A stretch of DNA of 41,385 nt from an uncultured Alkalilimnicola sp. (GTDB taxonomy: Bacteria; Pseudomonadota; Gammaproteobacteria; Nitrococcales; AK92). Positions 36,545 through 41,385 of this stretch are shown in pieces. The position numbers and the translations under genes are program-made. Position 1 is the first letter of the stretch; every line of letters begins with the position of its first letter. Location: contig CALGAN010000045.1 in assembly GCA_937951875.1 (NCBI GenBank), positions 1-41,385 on the forward strand, given 5' to 3'. The notes under the pieces were generated by a model. It worked only from the letters and a program-made list of their open reading frames with translations. It did no database searches and had not been told where the DNA came from.

Positions 36545-38011
36545 ATGCGGATCGTCCAGGACGCGCTGACATTCGACGACGTTCTTCTACTCCCTGCCCA
36601 TACCACGTTCCTGCCTCGTGACGTTGATCTCAGCACGCAGTTGACTCGCGAGATCAAGCTCAACATCCCGCTGGTGTCCGCCGCCATGGATACCGTCACC
36701 GAAGCCCGCCTGGCCATCGCGCTGGCGGAGCAGGGTGGTATCGGCATCATCCACAAGAACCTCACGGTCGAGCAGCAGGCCGCCGAGGTGCGCAAGGTCA
36801 AGAAGTTCGAGAGCGGGGTGATCAAAGACCCGATCACCGTTTCGCCCGACACGACCATCGCCGAGGTGATGGAACTCACCCGCGCCCACGGCATCTCCGG
36901 GGTGCCGGTGGTCGAGGGCGAAAACCTGGTGGGCATCGTCACCAGCCGCGACCTGCGCTTCGAAACGCGGCTGAACGCGCCGGTTTCGGTGGCCATGACG
37001 CCGAAGGAGCGACTGGTGACCGTGCGCGAGGGCGCCGACCGCGAGGAAGTGCTGGAGCAGCTGCATCGCCACCGCATCGAGAAGGTGCTGGTAGTCAACG
37101 ACAAGTTCCAGCTGCGCGGCATGATCACCGCCAAGGACATTCAGAAGTCCAAGGAATACCCCAACGCCTGTAAGGACGAGCACGCCCGTCTGCGGGTCGG
37201 CGCCGCGGTTGGCACCGGCGTCGGCACCGAGGAGCGGGTGGCCGCGCTGGTGGCGGCCGGCGTCGACGTGATCGTGGTCGATACCGCACACGGCCACTCC
37301 CAGGGCGTGCTCGACCGGGTGCGCTGGATCAAGCAGCACTACCCGGACCTGCAGGTGATCGGCGGCAACATCGCCACCGGCGAGGCGGCTCTGGCGCTGC
37401 TGGAGGCCGGCGTGGACGCGGTCAAGGTGGGCATCGGCCCCGGCTCGATCTGCACCACGCGCGTGGTCGCCGGCGTCGGCGTGCCCCAGATCAGCGCCAT
37501 CGCCAACGTCGCCAAGGCCCTGGAAGGCACCGGCCTGCCGATCATCGCCGACGGCGGCATCCGCTTCTCCGGCGACATCGCCAAGGCGCTAGCGGCCGGC
37601 GCGTACTCCATCATGGTCGGCGGCATGCTGGCCGGCACCGACGAGGCGCCGGGCGAGGTGGAGCTGTATCAGGGCCGCTCCTACAAGGCCTACCGCGGCA
37701 TGGGCTCGATCGGCGCCATGGCGCAGGCGCACGGCTCCAGCGACCGCTACTTCCAGGAAGGTGTGAGCCAGGCCGACAAGCTGGTGCCGGAAGGCATCGA
37801 AGGCCGGGTGCCGTACAAGGGCTCGCTGGTGAACATCGTCCACCAGCTCATGGGCGGCCTGCGCGCCGCGATGGGCTACGTCGGTTGCCGGACCATCCCC
37901 GAGATGCGCACCAAGCCGCAGTTCGTGCGTATCACCAACGCCGGCGTGCGCGAGAGCCACGTGCACGACGTGACCATCACCAAGGAAGCGCCGAACTACC
38001 AGGTCGAGTGA
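36545..38011 (+). CDS. guaB: Inosine-5'-monophosphate dehydrogenase
   Basis: GuaB oxidises IMP to XMP with NAD+, the committed step to GMP. The 488-residue product is full length. It starts MRIVQDALTFDDVLLLPA, carries the paired CBS domains (about 93-205, with DPITVSPDTTIAEVMELT and GISGVPVV), and has the catalytic loop GPGSICTTR with the nucleophilic cysteine at about residue 303. The flap and the IADGGIRFSGDIAKAL block are intact, and the end is the usual EAPNYQVE. A strong promoter lies upstream and a terminator downstream. guaA does not follow directly; an opposite-strand gene lies between. Confidence 0.98.
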   Translation: MRIVQDALTFDDVLLLPAHTTFLPRDVDLSTQLTREIKLNIPLVSAAMDTVTEARLAIALAEQGGIGIIHKNLTVEQQAAEVRKVKKFESGVIKDPITVSPDTTIAEVMELTRAHGISGVPVVEGENLVGIVTSRDLRFETRLNAPVSVAMTPKERLVTVREGADREEVLEQLHRHRIEKVLVVNDKFQLRGMITAKDIQKSKEYPNACKDEHARLRVGAAVGTGVGTEERVAALVAAGVDVIVVDTAHGHSQGVLDRVRWIKQHYPDLQVIGGNIATGEAALALLEAGVDAVKVGIGPGSICTTRVVAGVGVPQISAIANVAKALEGTGLPIIADGGIRFSGDIAKALAAGAYSIMVGGMLAGTDEAPGEVELYQGRSYKAYRGMGSIGAMAQAHGSSDRYFQEGVSQADKLVPEGIEGRVPYKGSLVNIVHQLMGGLRAAMGYVGCRTIPEMRTKPQFVRITNAGVRESHVHDVTITKEAPNYQVE

Positions 38012-38015
38012 GCGC

Positions 38016-38049
38016 AACGGCGGGGCCCTGCGGGGCCCCGCCGCCGTTT
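38016..38049 (+). terminator. Terminator after guaB
   Basis: A long GC-rich stem (AACGGCGGGGCCC with GGGCCCCGCCGCCGTT, one small bulge) starts 5 nt after the guaB stop and ends in GTTTC. A second perfect 8-bp hairpin (CCCTGCGG-ATAA-CCGCAGGG, 38060-38079) follows. Confidence 0.75.
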
Positions 38050-38348
38050 CGGCCGCCGGCCCTGCGGATAACCGCAGGGGGATCTCGATAGGTTGCGTAC
38101 GCGCCCATCCACCGAGCGGGAGCGGTAGCCGCGCGCGCTTTCCTCGTGTGCGGTAACTAGGGCAGGGCGGTGGCCAGCACGTTCTCTCCCTTCTCGCGGG
38201 CTGTGTATGCACGCCGTGACCGATCGACGCGCTGTCCCCGTGAGCCGTTACCGGGACATGGCAGGACGTAGGTTACTACGTTCCCTCCCACCTCGCACGG
38301 GAGACCGTAACGAGGCAGGGCGGCACGCACCGCCGCGAACCGTGCCTG
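38050..38348. other. Non-coding gap between guaB and the ATP-grasp gene
   Basis: These roughly 300 bp between convergent genes contain no convincing reading frame. After the hairpin at 38060-38079 there is a pair of short imperfect direct repeats around GTAAC-x-AGG-GCAGGGCGG (38152-38170 and 38305-38323). Nothing else could be assigned. Confidence 0.5.
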
Positions 38349-39227
38349 TCAGCTCGCCCGCAGCAGCGGCGGATGGACCGGCGGCTGGCTGGGCGGGTGG
38401 TTCGGCGGTACCACGGGCGGGGTCTGCGGCTGGCTGAGCAGGTATTCGTAAATGTGACGGCCCACCTGGATGCCACGCTGGTTCAGCGCCTCGTTGCCGA
38501 ACATCGTGTTGAACTCCAGGAAGTAGTAATGGCCAGCTACCTCGGCCAAATCGAAGCCGGCGTGATTCACCCCCAGCTGGCGAGCGACGCGCTCCACCAG
38601 CCGCAGCGCCGTTTCGGGCACGTCCTCGAAGCTGATACTGCCGCCCTGGGCGACGTTGTTGTGGAAGCCGCCCTCCGGCGCGATCCGCCAGTAGGCGGCG
38701 ATCACCCGGTCGCCGACCCATACCACCCGCAGATCGCGCTGGATCGGCAGGCGCTCCTGCAGATACAGCACCTCGTGGCGGGCGATGTAGTCGCGCAGGG
38801 CGCTGCGGGTCTCGATCAGGAACACCCCCTGGCCGCGGCTGTTGCGCGGCTCCTTGGCCACCAGCGGCAGGTCGAGCTGATCGAGGATCTCGTCCATGGC
38901 CGTTTCGCCGCTGGCCAGGATCAGCGTCTGAGGCACGTGCTCCGGGCAGGCCGACCAGAAGGCGCGGGTCATCTCGATCTTGTCGTGACCGAGATGATAG
39001 GAGGCCGGATTGGGGAAGATGCGCTTGCGCAGCGGATAGATCAGGCTGTTGACCTGCCAATACTCGGGAAAAAGCACCCAATCCGCGGCTCGCACCTCGT
39101 CGAGCCGGCTATAGAGCAATTCTGGTTTGAGATAGCGCACGCCCGGAATGCCAAGGGCGCGATAGGCGTTGAGAGCCAGCAGTCGCATGCGACCGTTAGT
39201 ATTAGAGTGTCCGACGCCCCATATCAC
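38349..39227 (-). CDS. RimK-like ATP-grasp protein
   Basis: The 292-residue product shows an ATP-grasp fold related to RimK and glutathione-synthetase-like ligases. LVAKEPRNSRGQGVFLIE is the nucleotide-binding loop, with LYLQERLPIQRDLRVVWVG, EGGFHNNVAQGGSISFED and a metal-binding FLEFNTMFGNEAL after GVNHAGFDL. Such enzymes join a carboxylate to an amine using ATP; the substrate is unknown. The last 30 residues form a proline-rich tail (PQTPPVVPPNHPPSQPPVHP), unusual for the family. The start is a GTG at 39227 with no strong ribosome binding site; an internal ATG at residue 14 is an alternative. It lies between guaB and guaA on the opposite strand. Confidence 0.8.
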   Translation of the reverse strand: MIWGVGHSNTNGRMRLLALNAYRALGIPGVRYLKPELLYSRLDEVRAADWVLFPEYWQVNSLIYPLRKRIFPNPASYHLGHDKIEMTRAFWSACPEHVPQTLILASGETAMDEILDQLDLPLVAKEPRNSRGQGVFLIETRSALRDYIARHEVLYLQERLPIQRDLRVVWVGDRVIAAYWRIAPEGGFHNNVAQGGSISFEDVPETALRLVERVARQLGVNHAGFDLAEVAGHYYFLEFNTMFGNEALNQRGIQVGRHIYEYLLSQPQTPPVVPPNHPPSQPPVHPPLLRAS

Positions 39228-39270
39228 CGGGCTGAGCGTTACGGATTGGTTCCTTGCCCCCAGGTTCGGG

Positions 39271-39276
39271 TATAGT
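39271..39276 (+). promoter_or_regulatory. Candidate -10 element of guaA
   Basis: TATAGT at 39271-39276 lies 91 bp upstream of the guaA ATG. A TTGGTT at 39246-39251 is the best -35 but with a 19-bp spacer. guaA needs its own promoter here because the gene before it is on the other strand. Confidence 0.4.
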
Positions 39277-39367
39277 GCGCCTCCAAACTTGGCTGTGCAG
39301 GCACCCGCCGGCTTCTCGGTCCCTGAGCAGCGCAGATTTTAATTCGCTTTCGGCGCGAGCAGAACAG

Positions 39368-40945
<1,578 letters not shown>

Positions 40946-40991
40946 TTCCGCGTCCGGCAGCCGCCGGCAGGATCAGGCACCAGACACACCC

Positions 40992-41017
40992 AAGCCCGCG
41001 TCACTGCGGGCTTTTTT
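40992..41017 (+). terminator. Intrinsic terminator of guaA
   Basis: An 8-bp stem (AAGCCCGC, 40992-40999, with GCGGGCTT, 41006-41013), a 6-nt loop and a T-run form a textbook Rho-independent terminator 46 bp after the guaA stop. Confidence 0.9.
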
Positions 41018-41362
41018 GTGCTTTCAACCTGGCACGGACTGGCAGCCTGGGGTATGGCCAAGCACGAATTTTTCATGGCATAGTCGATGGCACGAAACCG
41101 GCCCTGTGCCATGCCTCGCCACTGATGCCATGCGCCTCGTCCCAGGTGGCCATGGTATCGGAATCATGTAAGTGGTTGCTGTAAAACGAATTTTTGTCGT
41201 TCCGCGCGGGGTTTTCCGGGCATGGTATTGGGGGCCGCTGAAGCGTGTGCGTCACGATGGTCGTGCCATGGGTGCGTCCCCGCAAGCTGTTGACTTGTAA
41301 GGGGTTTCCTTTGGTTCAAGCAGGGCGCACGACGCATGGTGTTGCAAGGGAGCGTGTGTGCC
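41018..41362. promoter_or_regulatory. Repeat-bearing region between guaA and integrase
   Basis: These 345 bp hold no gene. The heptamer TGCCATG occurs at 41107-41113, 41126-41132, 41264-41270 and 41359-41365, and as its complement CATGGCA at 41074-41080. Three of the copies extend to GTGCCATG. Such short repeats next to an integrase gene could be arm-type binding sites for the recombinase or its directionality factor. A TTGACT at 41290-41295 could be a -35, but no good -10 follows. Confidence 0.4.
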
Positions 41363-41385
41363 ATGTTGACCGATACCAAGCTGCG
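41363..41385 (+). CDS. Tyrosine integrase, N-terminal fragment cut by the window end
   Basis: Only eight codons are visible, reading M-L-T-D-T-K-L-R from an ATG at 41363 with AGGGAG about 10 nt upstream. This is the standard opening of phage- and island-type tyrosine integrases with an N-terminal arm-binding (DUF4102-like) domain. Its position just after guaA, a known island attachment locus, supports the reading. The rest of the gene lies beyond the window, so the call depends on a very short match plus context. Confidence 0.55.

Noticed and set aside
38207..38437. Small plus-strand frame after guaB
   Set aside because: No ribosome binding site, Arg/Pro/Ala-rich composition, and it runs into the ATP-grasp gene on the other strand.

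Overview
The window is chromosomal DNA from a high-GC proteobacterium, most likely a gammaproteobacterium. The housekeeping genes point that way: an adenosylcobalamin-type ribonucleotide reductase tail, xseA, guaB, guaA, a PA3496-like small protein and a DUF3565 protein. So does the outer-membrane inventory of TssJ lipoprotein, TonB receptor and beta-barrel. I cannot name the genus. Genes are very GC-rich, and several intergenic gaps are conspicuously AT-rich.

The window opens with the 3' end of nrdJ. From about 0.5 to 24.6 kb lies one almost complete type VI secretion system (T6SS). The left arm reads leftward from tssA to hcp: tssA, tssB, tssC, a second tssC-like gene, tagJ, tssE, tssF, tssG, clpV, hcp. 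This encodes the sheath, baseplate, tube and sheath-recycling ATPase. Next comes ppkA, a membrane Ser/Thr kinase, also leftward. The right arm runs rightward from a divergent promoter region: tagH (FHA), tssJ, tssK, tssL with an OmpA-like end, tssM, tagF, pppA. This encodes the membrane complex plus FHA adaptor, repressor and PP2C phosphatase. Kinase, FHA protein, phosphatase and TagF together form the threonine phosphorylation control pathway. TssL carries three tandem Thr motifs at its N-terminus that look like kinase/FHA docking sites. No vgrG, PAAR or recognisable effector/immunity pair is present, so spike and cargo must be encoded elsewhere.

From 24.6 to 34.1 kb is a mixed region: a TonB-dependent receptor, a DUF3565 protein, an unknown single-pass coiled-coil protein, a 0.33 kb non-coding stretch bounded by inverted repeats, a secreted helical protein, a HIT-family protein, a DUF4112 protein, a REC-PAS-PAS-GGDEF-EAL regulator, an outer-membrane barrel with a structured leader, and a PA3496-like protein.

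From 34.2 to 41 kb are conserved housekeeping genes: an M23 peptidase coupled to xseA, then guaB and guaA. The two gua genes are separated by an opposite-strand ATP-grasp gene, so guaA appears to have its own promoter. The last 23 bases are the start of a gene resembling a tyrosine integrase, preceded by a cluster of TGCCATG repeats. This suggests that a genomic island integrated at the 3' end of guaA begins at the window edge.
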